Assembly: GCA_942493265.1 (NCBI GenBank)
Contig: OW818688.1
Location: 2,728,001 to 2,792,000, forward strand
Length of the DNA stretch: 64,000 bases
Reading direction: 5' to 3'
From: UBA12481 sp942493265
GTDB taxonomy: Bacteria; Bacteroidota; Bacteroidia; Bacteroidales; UBA12481
Shown: positions 39,748-48,520 of the stretch, in pieces
Layout: each line of letters starts with the position of its first letter
Position numbering within the stretch: position 1 is the first letter of the stretch
Notes under the pieces: model-generated
What the model was told of the DNA's origin: nothing
What the model saw: only the letters and a program-made list of their open reading frames with translations
The model's database searches: none
Position numbers and translations under genes: made by a program

Positions 39748-41925
39748 TTAATTCCTGAACAGATAGGATAGTTTCATGAAAAATCCTCTCTGCATTTCCA
39801 ATGGTTTCAGGTTACCTCTGAAAAAAGGTTCTGATTGTTCAGTTTGCTCGTACAGTGAACCGTATCCCAGATAGCAGGCGGTACCGGGTACATAGGTGAA
39901 GGAGATCAGAAAGTCGGTCAGCATGGATTTATAATAGCCATTATATTCAACTATTCCTCTGATAAAGAGATATTTATTGAATTGATACGTCAACTTCAAC
40001 CGTTCAATGGGATATTTATACAGGGAAACCTGGTCACCTGACCGGATAAAATCTGAATAAACAAAACTGAGGGTTGTCTGGAATTTAGGCCAGGGTTGAA
40101 TTACAGCACTTAATGTAAAACGATTGCTCAGGCCTCCGGATGGTTCTGCAGCATAATAAATTGCATGTGCACGGCGAAATGACAATGAACCCGACAGCCA
40201 GGTCCGGTAACGGCTGGTAAGGTTCACCTGATAGCCGCTGGTATTGAATTTTTGACCCAGGTATACCTCATCAGACAAGGTGTATTTAACCCTCAATTGA
40301 GTGGTTCCCCCGATCAGCGCAAGTACAGAGGCATGGTTGAGTGTTTCCCACATGGAATAAATCTGGTCGTAGGTTCCGGATCCAAAAAACTCAAAGTCGA
40401 ACCGGCGGAAGATTTTCGATTCAGGATAAATCACGGGCTTGATTAAGGCCGTCCCCTGAGTGATCCCGGTACGGTTGATATACCCGGTTGCAACACTGAA
40501 GTCCTTACCGATGTTTTTCAGGGATATTCCGTAATCGAGATTGCGTGTTTCGGAATGAAAATACAGGCCCTCGGCATGACTGTTCAGGCTGCTGATTGAA
40601 TCACTGGTATTCGACCCGAAAATATTGTATTCGATCATGCTTGATTTGTTTATCCGGATCTGGGCATCGGTACCGGCTACCCGGTTGCTGGTTCCTTTTG
40701 CTTCCCTGCCGGTATAGAGAGCCCCGAGGTATCCGTCATCCTTGAGATTGTATTTGTACCGAAGGATCGGGAAGTGAGCAAATTGTCGGGGCATGGAGCT
40801 GGAATCGCGCGTGAGTTCATCAGCCCCGTAAAGGAGCGCAATGGAATTCTTTTTATCGATATTGCCAGTGAATTTTACACCTGCAATCGGGTTCACAATG
40901 GTCCGGGTGTGGACCAGGTAATACATCGGATCTACCACCGACGACTGCGTGGCACCGATATTGAACTTCTCACGGCCTTCGAGGAAAAACGGACGTTTTT
41001 CGGTGTAGAAAAGCTCATACCGAAGATTGACATCTACCTGGCCGGCATCGGATTCAATCTGACTGAAATCCGGATTGACAGCGGCATCCAGGATCAGGTC
41101 AGAGGTGATCCCGTATTTCAGGGTCAGGCTCAGATCCGGTTTCCGGGTTTCTTTGGTGAGTTTGTCACCTACCCTGGCATCCCGGTAAGTATAGGTGGCT
41201 GCCGGAATGGCCTCAAACAGGCTGTAATTCTTTACCCCCTGGTAATCTACCCGCATGAGCTGAGGCAGTAAATTAAATCCCATTGATGGATCCAGTTCCG
41301 GGTAACCGGTGTGTGTGCCGGTCCGGCTCACGTATCTTTCAAGCAGCAATCCCATGCTTACCGGGTCGCTGGTGGAAAACCGCAGACTTTTTAGCGGAAT
41401 CTTGACCTCGACAGTATAGCCATGATCATTCAACTTACCGGCACTGTACCATACCAGGTCGATACTGGCATCCTCCTTGCCCGCATCAAACCTGGTATCC
41501 ATCTGTATACCAAGTGGATTGATGTAAAAAGCGTTAATTCCCTGCTGGTCAAAACGAGAATCGATATTCAAACAGATCCAGTCGTCCTGTATAATCTGGT
41601 CGCGGCCGGATACATTAGCCTTGATTTTATCCGGTTCGGGATCCTGGCAATCAAATGCGAAATACAGATTCTCTTCATCATATGCCAGCCAGGCTTTGGT
41701 TTGTTGGGGCAAAGCCTTGCCAAAATCCGGAATGAAGCTTTTAAATTGGGTAAAGGATGGAGCTGTCTTCCATACTTCTTCATCCAGATTGCCATCTATT
41801 TCAGGAGAATTTGAAACCTTGAATGCCTTCACCGTTTCGATGGCGGCAAATACCGGAGTTGTTAACGGGAGGAATGATAAAAACAGAATTGTCCTGATCA
41901 TTCCGGCAGCGTTTAAATTGTTCAT
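39748..41925 (-). CDS. DUF5916 outer-membrane protein with CBM9-like domain
   Basis: This 725-residue protein has a signal peptide (about 1-27, TPVFA). An N-terminal CBM9-like beta-sandwich (about 35-230) shows PEIDGNLDEEVWKTAP and DDWICLNIDSRFD, the typical entry of this family. The remaining DUF5916 part is made of alternating-strand segments and ends LKPLEMQRGFFMKLSYLFRN, consistent with an outer-membrane barrel. Such proteins occur widely in Bacteroidetes, often near peptidases or sugar genes. Its role may be binding or uptake. The start overlaps the stop of the upstream dehydrogenase by four bases, so it shares an operon with the sugar kinase and dehydrogenase. Confidence 0.88.
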   Translation of the reverse strand: MNNLNAAGMIRTILFLSFLPLTTPVFAAIETVKAFKVSNSPEIDGNLDEEVWKTAPSFTQFKSFIPDFGKALPQQTKAWLAYDEENLYFAFDCQDPEPDKIKANVSGRDQIIQDDWICLNIDSRFDQQGINAFYINPLGIQMDTRFDAGKEDASIDLVWYSAGKLNDHGYTVEVKIPLKSLRFSTSDPVSMGLLLERYVSRTGTHTGYPELDPSMGFNLLPQLMRVDYQGVKNYSLFEAIPAATYTYRDARVGDKLTKETRKPDLSLTLKYGITSDLILDAAVNPDFSQIESDAGQVDVNLRYELFYTEKRPFFLEGREKFNIGATQSSVVDPMYYLVHTRTIVNPIAGVKFTGNIDKKNSIALLYGADELTRDSSSMPRQFAHFPILRYKYNLKDDGYLGALYTGREAKGTSNRVAGTDAQIRINKSSMIEYNIFGSNTSDSISSLNSHAEGLYFHSETRNLDYGISLKNIGKDFSVATGYINRTGITQGTALIKPVIYPESKIFRRFDFEFFGSGTYDQIYSMWETLNHASVLALIGGTTQLRVKYTLSDEVYLGQKFNTSGYQVNLTSRYRTWLSGSLSFRRAHAIYYAAEPSGGLSNRFTLSAVIQPWPKFQTTLSFVYSDFIRSGDQVSLYKYPIERLKLTYQFNKYLFIRGIVEYNGYYKSMLTDFLISFTYVPGTACYLGYGSLYEQTEQSEPFFRGNLKPLEMQRGFFMKLSYLFRN

Positions 41926-43142
41926 AATCTGGTAGTTGTCATGGTTTTCAAAAATCTGTCAATAGTCCGGGCTTCCTCAAACAGGTTAGTGTTCAGGGTT
42001 TCATTAAACCCGCATACCTCAGCCAATACCTGGTCGGTACCTTTTTCACCGGCGGACAGGAAAATTGCATCCTTGTCGTGCATTTTTCCATTTTCATCAG
42101 TGGCACGGAATTGGCATCCGCAAGCCAGGGCATAAAGGATTTTATCAAAAGGCATGTTTAGCTCGATGGCTTCCTTTATGGCACCTGCCAACCGATCTTC
42201 CGGCCCCAGTTTACGCAATAAGTCGCATCCAACCCTGAAAATGGTATCCCCCAAAGCTTTATTTCGGAAACGCATCAGAAGGTCGTCGATATGATTGGTC
42301 AGGTCTTCCTGAGTAAACTCATCGGGGTATTTTCTTAATAATATGCCGGCTGATTGCAGCATGGCATCCCTGACCTGTTCCATTATCAGTGGAACAGACA
42401 GTGCTTCATACATATAAACAAATTCGGGATTATGCAGATGCCCGATATAGGCCGCCGCCGCATGCCCTAAATTGTGGATGAACAGCTTGCGGTCTACCCA
42501 GGCTTTCATATTTTCTTTGGGTGATAACCCGGAAATCTGTGGAATCGGATTCTTAAAAGCCTTTTTATCCAGGATCAGTGTATTATAGGGCTCAGCGAAC
42601 ACCTGCAGAATATCATCCTCCAGATCTTTGTTCAGCATGATCGGGACCATCTTGCCAATGCTGGTTTCAACAAGGCCCACCAGGCTGTCGAAAGGATAGG
42701 AGGGGGGTAGCAGTTTACTCATCATGTGCCTGAAGTAGGCATCGGCATCGCGCATGTTCTCAGCAATTATGATGTCCAGCGGCGGGGTTTTACCGGTTTC
42801 AAGCCTTTCTATAAGACCTTTTACCAACGACGGAAAGACATGATTTAATCCATTTAATCCAACCGAAACTGCAACTATTCCGGCTGTGGCCACTTCCCTG
42901 GCAACGGAAGTTTCATCCAGTGCATAAACACCCCGTACATTCGTGATATTGATCACTTCGTCAATATCCGATTTGATTATGATGTTGTAATTTTTTCTCT
43001 TATTAAGTTCGGCGATGATCTGTTGATTAAGATCAATGAAAACCACTTCGTAACCGCCCAGACCAAAAAGCTGGCCAATAAACGACCTGCCGATTTTCCC
43101 GGCACCGAAAATGACTATTTTAACCTGCCTGTATTCTGTCAT
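41922..43142 (-). CDS. Mannitol-1-phosphate 5-dehydrogenase-like polyol-phosphate dehydrogenase
   Basis: This 406-residue cytoplasmic NAD-dependent enzyme is of the long-chain mannitol dehydrogenase family. The Rossmann motif is IFGAGKIGRSFIGQLFGLGGYEVVFIDL (residues 10-37). IIAENMRDADAYFRHM, VGLVETSIGKMVPIM and KLFIHNLGHAAAAYIGH are family signatures; the K-x-x-x-x-N-x-x-H catalytic motif is visible in KLFIHNLGH. The length exceeds MtlD (about 382) by a small C-terminal extension. The expected reaction is polyol phosphate to ketose phosphate. It begins directly at the stop of the PfkB gene and overlaps the DUF5916 gene, so kinase and dehydrogenase are co-expressed. Confidence 0.85.
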   Translation of the reverse strand: MTEYRQVKIVIFGAGKIGRSFIGQLFGLGGYEVVFIDLNQQIIAELNKRKNYNIIIKSDIDEVINITNVRGVYALDETSVAREVATAGIVAVSVGLNGLNHVFPSLVKGLIERLETGKTPPLDIIIAENMRDADAYFRHMMSKLLPPSYPFDSLVGLVETSIGKMVPIMLNKDLEDDILQVFAEPYNTLILDKKAFKNPIPQISGLSPKENMKAWVDRKLFIHNLGHAAAAYIGHLHNPEFVYMYEALSVPLIMEQVRDAMLQSAGILLRKYPDEFTQEDLTNHIDDLLMRFRNKALGDTIFRVGCDLLRKLGPEDRLAGAIKEAIELNMPFDKILYALACGCQFRATDENGKMHDKDAIFLSAGEKGTDQVLAEVCGFNETLNTNLFEEARTIDRFLKTMTTTRL

Positions 43143-44345
43143 TCAGCATTCAGTCTGATTCAGATATTCCTGCTGGAGGTCCTGAATTTGTTTTCTTTTT
43201 TCTCCCTTTTCCCTTTCATGATAGGTGCCTCCGATGGTAAAGCAACAGAATCCGCCGGATGCAATTCCCCAGGCCAGGGCAGCCTTTAAATCGAAATGTC
43301 CTTTTACTGCATTCTTGAGCTGCCAGGCTACCGAAGCAATGATTCCTCCAGCAAAATTGTCGCCACAGCCTGTTGTATCTCCTTTCAGCCGCGGATCATT
43401 GAGCAGGGTATCCGTTACTTTTTTCGAAACAGGCATTTTAACGACAGGTGTTTCTACAAATAACCGTCCGCCCGACCAGGCCAGGATATCCTGCGCGCCA
43501 TTCGTGATGATGAATGATGAAACCCCGGTGGATGCGAAAAAGACGGATGCATCCTCAACGGAATCCCGACCGCTGATCCTGATGGCTTCTCCGCCATCCA
43601 TGATCAGTACATCAATCAATTCGTAATTTTCAATGCTTCCCACCAATGGCCAGGCCTCTTCCGGATGGTTCTTTTCATTCCTGAAGTCGAAAACGGTGTT
43701 AACTACCGTGATGCTATTGTTGTTTCTGGCTTGCTTGAGCAAATCCGGCAAACTGTCGTGCAAGCGCGGAACCAATGCCGTTCCTCCAAAGCAAACGATC
43801 TGTGAGTTAAAGAACTCCCGCGGCAGCTGCTCCGGTGAAAAATCCCTGGCAGCACCCAGATTATTAACAAATGTTCGCTCGCCATGACCGTGATCATGAT
43901 CAGGATCTGATAATACATGTGTAAATGGTGTAACCTGGCCGGGTAGCCGGAGGTAATTCCTGATGTTGAGCGGTGTTTGGCCGGTCATTTCTACAATCTT
44001 ATCCCCCGTTTCATCATTCCCGGCAATTCCGAAGAATTTCACTTCGAAGTCTTCTTCTTCAAGTAATTGTGATGCATGAATTAGGGCAACAAGAGAAGGT
44101 CCTCCAACATTAAAGGCATCGGGTGGCTTGTTTCGGGTAATTTCACTTACAATTTCAGAATAGGACTTGCCGGCAAATTTTTCGAGCTCTTCAGTGAAAA
44201 CCAGTTTCCCCGGACTTAATCCGCCATCGCCGTCCTTTACAGACAGGTATTTTACGAAATCCGGTCCTCTAAAGGATATTGCGCTGTATAAATAGTCGGC
44301 CAGGGCACAACCTGTTCCGGAGATTATGATTTTCTCAGCTTCCAT
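43143..44345 (-). CDS. PfkB-family carbohydrate kinase
   Basis: This 400-residue kinase is longer than most PfkB members (about 310). PfkB features include the start IIISGTGCALADYLY, NVGGPSLVALIHASQLL as substrate loop, FIITNGAQDILAW and the C-terminal catalytic motif RLKGDTTGCGDNFAGGIIAS, where the usual G-A-G-D reads G-C-G-D; the catalytic Asp is kept. HGERTFVNNLGAARDF corresponds to the region contacting the sugar. Next to a mannitol-1-phosphate-dehydrogenase-like gene with no gap between them, it may phosphorylate a sugar alcohol or hexose feeding that enzyme. That link is inference. Confidence 0.87.
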   Translation of the reverse strand: MEAEKIIISGTGCALADYLYSAISFRGPDFVKYLSVKDGDGGLSPGKLVFTEELEKFAGKSYSEIVSEITRNKPPDAFNVGGPSLVALIHASQLLEEEDFEVKFFGIAGNDETGDKIVEMTGQTPLNIRNYLRLPGQVTPFTHVLSDPDHDHGHGERTFVNNLGAARDFSPEQLPREFFNSQIVCFGGTALVPRLHDSLPDLLKQARNNNSITVVNTVFDFRNEKNHPEEAWPLVGSIENYELIDVLIMDGGEAIRISGRDSVEDASVFFASTGVSSFIITNGAQDILAWSGGRLFVETPVVKMPVSKKVTDTLLNDPRLKGDTTGCGDNFAGGIIASVAWQLKNAVKGHFDLKAALAWGIASGGFCCFTIGGTYHEREKGEKRKQIQDLQQEYLNQTEC

Positions 44346-44355
44346 ATTGTATAGG

Positions 44356-45912
44356 TCAGTGCATGATGATTATCCGGGTTGTTTTACTTTCGGTTCCTGC
44401 AGAATTTACCTTAACATAGTATAGACCATTGGACAACCCTGAAACATTAATCCGGGTGCAACCGCTTGTTAATAAACCTTCTGATACAACAGAACCGCCG
44501 GCAGTAAAAATGGTGTAACAGGATTTGACACCCTGATGTCCGATCATCAGCATGTCATTTGCAGGAATGGGAAATACATCAGTCTGATCTGATAGCATGG
44601 TATCGCCGGTACCTGAAGCAGCATCCAACTGCGATCGGGCTGACCCCAGCCGGTCATAAATATAGGGGATCAGTCCTGTTTTGACATGTGAGGAGGATAA
44701 TCTGGTGTTGAATGAATTCTGAAAATCAGTGGTTGTCCACCCATAGTTCAGCGGATAAAAGGGATCCAATGAAATATAGGGTTCATAAAGGTTTCGGAGG
44801 GTGCCGATTTTTTGAATCAGATTGCCATCAGCCAGTGAATTCAGGAGGTTGTGAAAAAGCCGGGTGTATTCCTTACGGTATGCAGGAACTGATAAAACCC
44901 GGGAATAAAGCGGCCTCTCTTCCCATTCGGGCGACCATTTGTAAACCGAACGGTTGGCCCAGTCTACATTGAACCAGTCGATACCAAAGGTATTGTCGAG
45001 GTCGTACGGGATTATTTCGAATTTGCCGGTTGCTGTATTATGATAGAGGTAAAAATTATTTTTGTTATAAAATGGACCATCCCAATTCCCAGAAAACACA
45101 TCGAGTACAATGATTTGCAAGAGGGTGCCAACATTTAAAACCTTTTCGAGTTCAGCCGGCAGGCTGGTGAGTGGTGTATTATTCAATACATCGATAAAAT
45201 GGGCAATATCAGTATAATCATCTGTCGTTTCATTTGTTTTGAGCTCATAGGTTCGGCGGTCTCCTGAGGTGGATTTATAAAGATCCGGATTCTGGCCTTT
45301 GTAATTTAAATCCGCCGGATAGAGGCACTTGTACAGGTTTCCCTTTTTATTGCCAAACCTGAGTTCTGCAAATTCCTCGTCTATCTGCTCAACATTGATG
45401 TATACACCCCAGAATATATCGTTTATATAAAGTAGTATGTGGTTGGATCTGGGTGCCGGAACCCCGGATTTGCGACACAGATCCCAGCATAATTTTGAAC
45501 GGATAAGCGACGGATCATTGTGTTCACCATTCAGGTTCATTTTTTCGAGCCCGAAGAATGACTGTCGGGAATTATAGGTGTTGAATGATATTTTAAAAGA
45601 TTTTTTGGCTGATTGCCTGGAGGTATTGCCCCGAAAACGGATACCAACCAGCGGAAGTGTATCCCTGATAGCACCGCTTTCAAATACGAAAAGCGTTCGC
45701 ATCTCCTGATCAGACCCCGGATTCAGGTACATCTTGTCCAGTGAATCTTTAGGAAGATAGAGCCTTACCGTCGGAAGCAGGTCGTCGCGGAATACCGGTC
45801 CCGGTTCGGGTATAGGTACCTGGGAAACAAGTGATAATGGAAGGCAAAAAAGCAAGAGCAGTATGGCAGGCGCCAATAGTAGGATCCGTGGAATTTTATT
45901 CTTGCTTTTCAT
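44356..45912 (-). CDS. CotH-family protein with T9SS sorting domain
   Basis: This 518-residue secreted protein has a signal peptide (about 1-32, LSLVSQ). The CotH kinase-like domain (about 45-410) contains GIRFRGNTSRQSAKKSFKIS, LEKMNLNGEHNDPSLIRSKL, WGVYINVEQIDEEF, GNLYKC and the metal-binding EIIPYDLDNTFGIDW. CotH proteins are atypical secreted kinases that phosphorylate surface proteins. The last 80 residues (FPIPANDMLMIGHQG...GLYYVKV) form a T9SS type A sorting domain. It is 10 bases upstream of the PfkB gene on the same strand, possibly one transcript, although the functions look unrelated. Confidence 0.9.
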   Translation of the reverse strand: MKSKNKIPRILLLAPAILLLLFCLPLSLVSQVPIPEPGPVFRDDLLPTVRLYLPKDSLDKMYLNPGSDQEMRTLFVFESGAIRDTLPLVGIRFRGNTSRQSAKKSFKISFNTYNSRQSFFGLEKMNLNGEHNDPSLIRSKLCWDLCRKSGVPAPRSNHILLYINDIFWGVYINVEQIDEEFAELRFGNKKGNLYKCLYPADLNYKGQNPDLYKSTSGDRRTYELKTNETTDDYTDIAHFIDVLNNTPLTSLPAELEKVLNVGTLLQIIVLDVFSGNWDGPFYNKNNFYLYHNTATGKFEIIPYDLDNTFGIDWFNVDWANRSVYKWSPEWEERPLYSRVLSVPAYRKEYTRLFHNLLNSLADGNLIQKIGTLRNLYEPYISLDPFYPLNYGWTTTDFQNSFNTRLSSSHVKTGLIPYIYDRLGSARSQLDAASGTGDTMLSDQTDVFPIPANDMLMIGHQGVKSCYTIFTAGGSVVSEGLLTSGCTRINVSGLSNGLYYVKVNSAGTESKTTRIIIMH

Positions 45913-46041
45913 CTCGGTAAACTCAAATTCCCTGCCTGATTATTAAGTGTACCAAAGTACCCATTTTAACTGTGTCCTCCTGCACTTACCTTGCAACTAT
46001 CAGCGGTTTTTCTGTATTTTCGGCGTATCAACCGAAATGAC

Positions 46042-47196
46042 ATGAAAAAAAGTATCCTGCTGATCACCGTCTTTTTGCTGCATACAGCCGCCTTTTCCCA
46101 AAGTATCGAATCTCTCAGAATCACTCACGGGCCCTGGCTTCAGAATATGACATCCGATGGAGTGACTGTTTGCTGGACAACCAATCTGCCTGCAGTACCC
46201 GGAGTGTTGATGATTCGAGCCAAACCACTGGCTGACTCCCTTGTCAGGAATTCCACCGACGGGTTGATCAACGCCGGCGGAACCCTTCATAAAGTCCGGA
46301 TCAGCGGGTTAAAGCCCGGACTGAAATATGCGTACAAACTGCATTCCGTTGAATTGATGAAGCTTCGTCCATATCAGATTTATTACGGTGATACCATTAA
46401 AGGGAAAGAGTTCAGTTTTATTACTCAGGATCCAGCTAAAAAAACTACCCGTTTTATGGTGGTCAATGATATTCACACCAACGGGGGCAAACTCGCCGGA
46501 TTCCTGAAATCCGGAGGGGCTGCAGATCAGGATATCCTCATTTATAATGGTGATATTGTGGATAACTTTGAATTAGAATCGCAGTTGCTCGGTCCGATCA
46601 TTGATACCAGCGTACGTTATTTTGCTTCAGGGGTTCCATTTGCTTTTGTCCGGGGAAATCATGAAACCCGTGGAATCATGTCGCGAAAACTTAAGGATTA
46701 TCTGGATTTGCCTGATAACCGGTACTATTATGCATTTGACCAGGGACCGGTGCATTTTGTACTCCTCGACTGTGGTGAAGATAAGCCGGATGATAACAAG
46801 TATTATTATGGATTGGCCGATTATGACTCCTACCGTTTGCAGGAGCTGGAGTGGCTAAAGGCACATATGAAAACTGCAGCTTATAGGAATGCTGCTTTCC
46901 GGGTAATTATTGTGCATATGCCAATTTTAGGTGGAGAAAACAGCGGATACGGTCCGGCATTTCTTTCGGAGTATTTCGGACCGGTTATCCGGGAGGCTGG
47001 AGCCGACCTGATGATAGCAGCGCATACGCACCGGCATCAATGGCTGGATTCGCCGGCTTCAGGGTTCGGGTTTCCGATGCTGATCAACGGCAACAATAAC
47101 TATATAAAAGTCGAAGCAACCGGTAAAGCACTATCAGTGAAAGTTATTTCCGATAAAGATGAAATTATTCTGAGCAAGGAGCTGGAGAACAAGTAA
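46042..47196 (+). CDS. Secreted calcineurin-like metallophosphoesterase with purple-acid-phosphatase N-domain
   Basis: This 384-residue protein has a signal peptide (1-19, TAAFSQ). A short Fn3-like N-domain (about 25-110: ITHGPWLQNMTSDGVTVCWTTN) is characteristic of purple acid phosphatases. The metallophosphoesterase core has VVNDIHTNGG (D-x-H), IYNGDIVDNF (G-D), VRGNHETRG (G-N-H-E), VIIVHMPILGG and AAHTHRHQW (H-x-H), a full set of dinuclear metal ligands. It probably releases phosphate from extracellular esters. The start at 46042 gives a clean signal peptide; the longer frame adds 17 residues without one. Confidence 0.92.
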   Translation: MKKSILLITVFLLHTAAFSQSIESLRITHGPWLQNMTSDGVTVCWTTNLPAVPGVLMIRAKPLADSLVRNSTDGLINAGGTLHKVRISGLKPGLKYAYKLHSVELMKLRPYQIYYGDTIKGKEFSFITQDPAKKTTRFMVVNDIHTNGGKLAGFLKSGGAADQDILIYNGDIVDNFELESQLLGPIIDTSVRYFASGVPFAFVRGNHETRGIMSRKLKDYLDLPDNRYYYAFDQGPVHFVLLDCGEDKPDDNKYYYGLADYDSYRLQELEWLKAHMKTAAYRNAAFRVIIVHMPILGGENSGYGPAFLSEYFGPVIREAGADLMIAAHTHRHQWLDSPASGFGFPMLINGNNNYIKVEATGKALSVKVISDKDEIILSKELENK

Positions 47197-47201
47197 TCAG
47201 C

Positions 47202-48224
47202 CTACCAGGTTATAGCTATTTTACCGGTTGATTGCCTGGATTCGAGGAATTCGTGCGCTTCGGCAATCTGGCTTGCCGGAAAAGTTTCCCCCAATACCGG
47301 CCGGATTATGCCATCCCGGGTCAGGCGTCCGACTTCAGCCATAACTTCCTTCAATATAATGGGTTTATGATCGGCTATAGCAAGCATGTTGACCCCTAAA
47401 ATGGATTGCGATTTAACAATCAGCCCAATGGGGGAATGAAAACCAAAACCTAAACCCACCCGGAGAGTGTTCAGCTGGCTCGATCTTTGACCACGGTTCT
47501 GAGCTGCTGCCCCATAGGCCACAATGCGTCCGCCCGGAGCGAGCATCGCGAATCCCCATTTAAAACTGAGTCCGCCGATATTGTCGAATACTACATCGAT
47601 CTTTTCTCCTGACAGTTTATCTTTCAATTCTCCCCTGATATTTCCGGATCGTGAATCGATTGGAACATCTACGCCTATTTCTCTTAGATATTGGTGCTTA
47701 TGTGCAGACGCTGATCCGTATACGATGCACCCTCTGGCTTTGGCCAACTGAACCAGAAATGTTCCCACCCCGCCGGCTGCAGCATGGATGAGTACGCGAT
47801 CTCCTTTGTATAGCCGGATGGCGAATGAGGAGCTGTAAACGGCAGTTGAAGCATGTGTGGCAAGTGCAGTGGCTGCAGCAGGTTCCATCGTATCAGAAAG
47901 CGGGATGATTGCCCCAGCCTGTGTAAGTGCATATTCAGCATATCCGCCAAACCTTGTCATCGCTGCCACCCGCTGTCCGACTTTTAACCCGGCAGTATCA
48001 GGTCCGAGGGAATGTATCCTTCCGGCAACATCATAACCCAATACCGATGGGATTGGCGGAGCGGCTTTATACAGACCCCGGCGCGCCATAACATCCGCAA
48101 AATTCAATCCGGAGGCTTCTACCCGGATAACTGCCTCTCCATTACCTGGGATGGGAATCCCTGTTTCACGAATCTCAAAAGCCTCGCTGCTCTCACCATT
48201 CCGAACCAGATATATTGCTTTCAT
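47202..48224 (-). CDS. Quinone oxidoreductase-type medium-chain dehydrogenase
   Basis: This 340-residue cytoplasmic NADPH-dependent enzyme of the MDR superfamily lacks the zinc-binding cysteines. The GroES-like half starts MKAIYLVRNGESSEAFEIRE and has SGLNFADVMARRGLYKAAPPIPSVLGYDVAG. The nucleotide-binding half has LIHAAAGGVGTFLVQLAKARGC and VVFDNIGGLSFKW. It resembles VAT-1/zeta-crystallin-like proteins. The substrate could be quinones or enones. The start at 48224 begins at the family's usual first residue, six codons inside the open frame. It is convergent with the phosphatase gene, 5 bases apart. Confidence 0.9.
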   Translation of the reverse strand: MKAIYLVRNGESSEAFEIRETGIPIPGNGEAVIRVEASGLNFADVMARRGLYKAAPPIPSVLGYDVAGRIHSLGPDTAGLKVGQRVAAMTRFGGYAEYALTQAGAIIPLSDTMEPAAATALATHASTAVYSSSFAIRLYKGDRVLIHAAAGGVGTFLVQLAKARGCIVYGSASAHKHQYLREIGVDVPIDSRSGNIRGELKDKLSGEKIDVVFDNIGGLSFKWGFAMLAPGGRIVAYGAAAQNRGQRSSQLNTLRVGLGFGFHSPIGLIVKSQSILGVNMLAIADHKPIILKEVMAEVGRLTRDGIIRPVLGETFPASQIAEAHEFLESRQSTGKIAITW

Positions 48225-48520
48225 AAAGTACTGTTTTATCAATGTTTACCATTTATCCGGGATTTTGGCACAGCCGGCTGAACCCGGTTGTCCTGGGTTA
48301 AACCTCCCTTTTCTCTGCAAAAGTGCATTATTTTTTTACTGACTCCTTTGAAATTGCCCGGGTGCATTTATTTTTAAAATATTGGCGATTCTTCAAAACA
48401 ATAATGCTTACATTTGGTTTGAATAATCATCTGAGGTAAGAAATGAACCAATCTTGGATGACAGACCAACAACCTGAAATCCAAGAACATTTATAGTCAT
48501 TACGTCCTAATTTTTGAATT
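48225..48520 (+). promoter_or_regulatory. Divergent intergenic region upstream of the T6SS, with candidate promoter
   Basis: These 296 bases lie between the quinone-reductase gene (minus) and the T6SS operon (plus). TACATTTG at 48409-48416 is an exact -7 match, with ATTG at 48381-48384 as a weak -33 candidate (24-base spacing). A transcript starting near 48423 would have a leader of about 100 bases. A short GC-rich inverted repeat (AACCC...GGGTT) lies at about 48282-48300. I see no RNA gene in it. Confidence 0.45.

Noticed and set aside
40774..41271. 165-residue plus-strand frame within the DUF5916 gene
   Set aside because: Shadow of a recognised beta-barrel protein; no motif of its own.
48225..48520. 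Riboswitch or small RNA upstream of the T6SS operon
   Set aside because: Only one short inverted repeat and a promoter-like element are visible; no conserved riboswitch core could be recognised.
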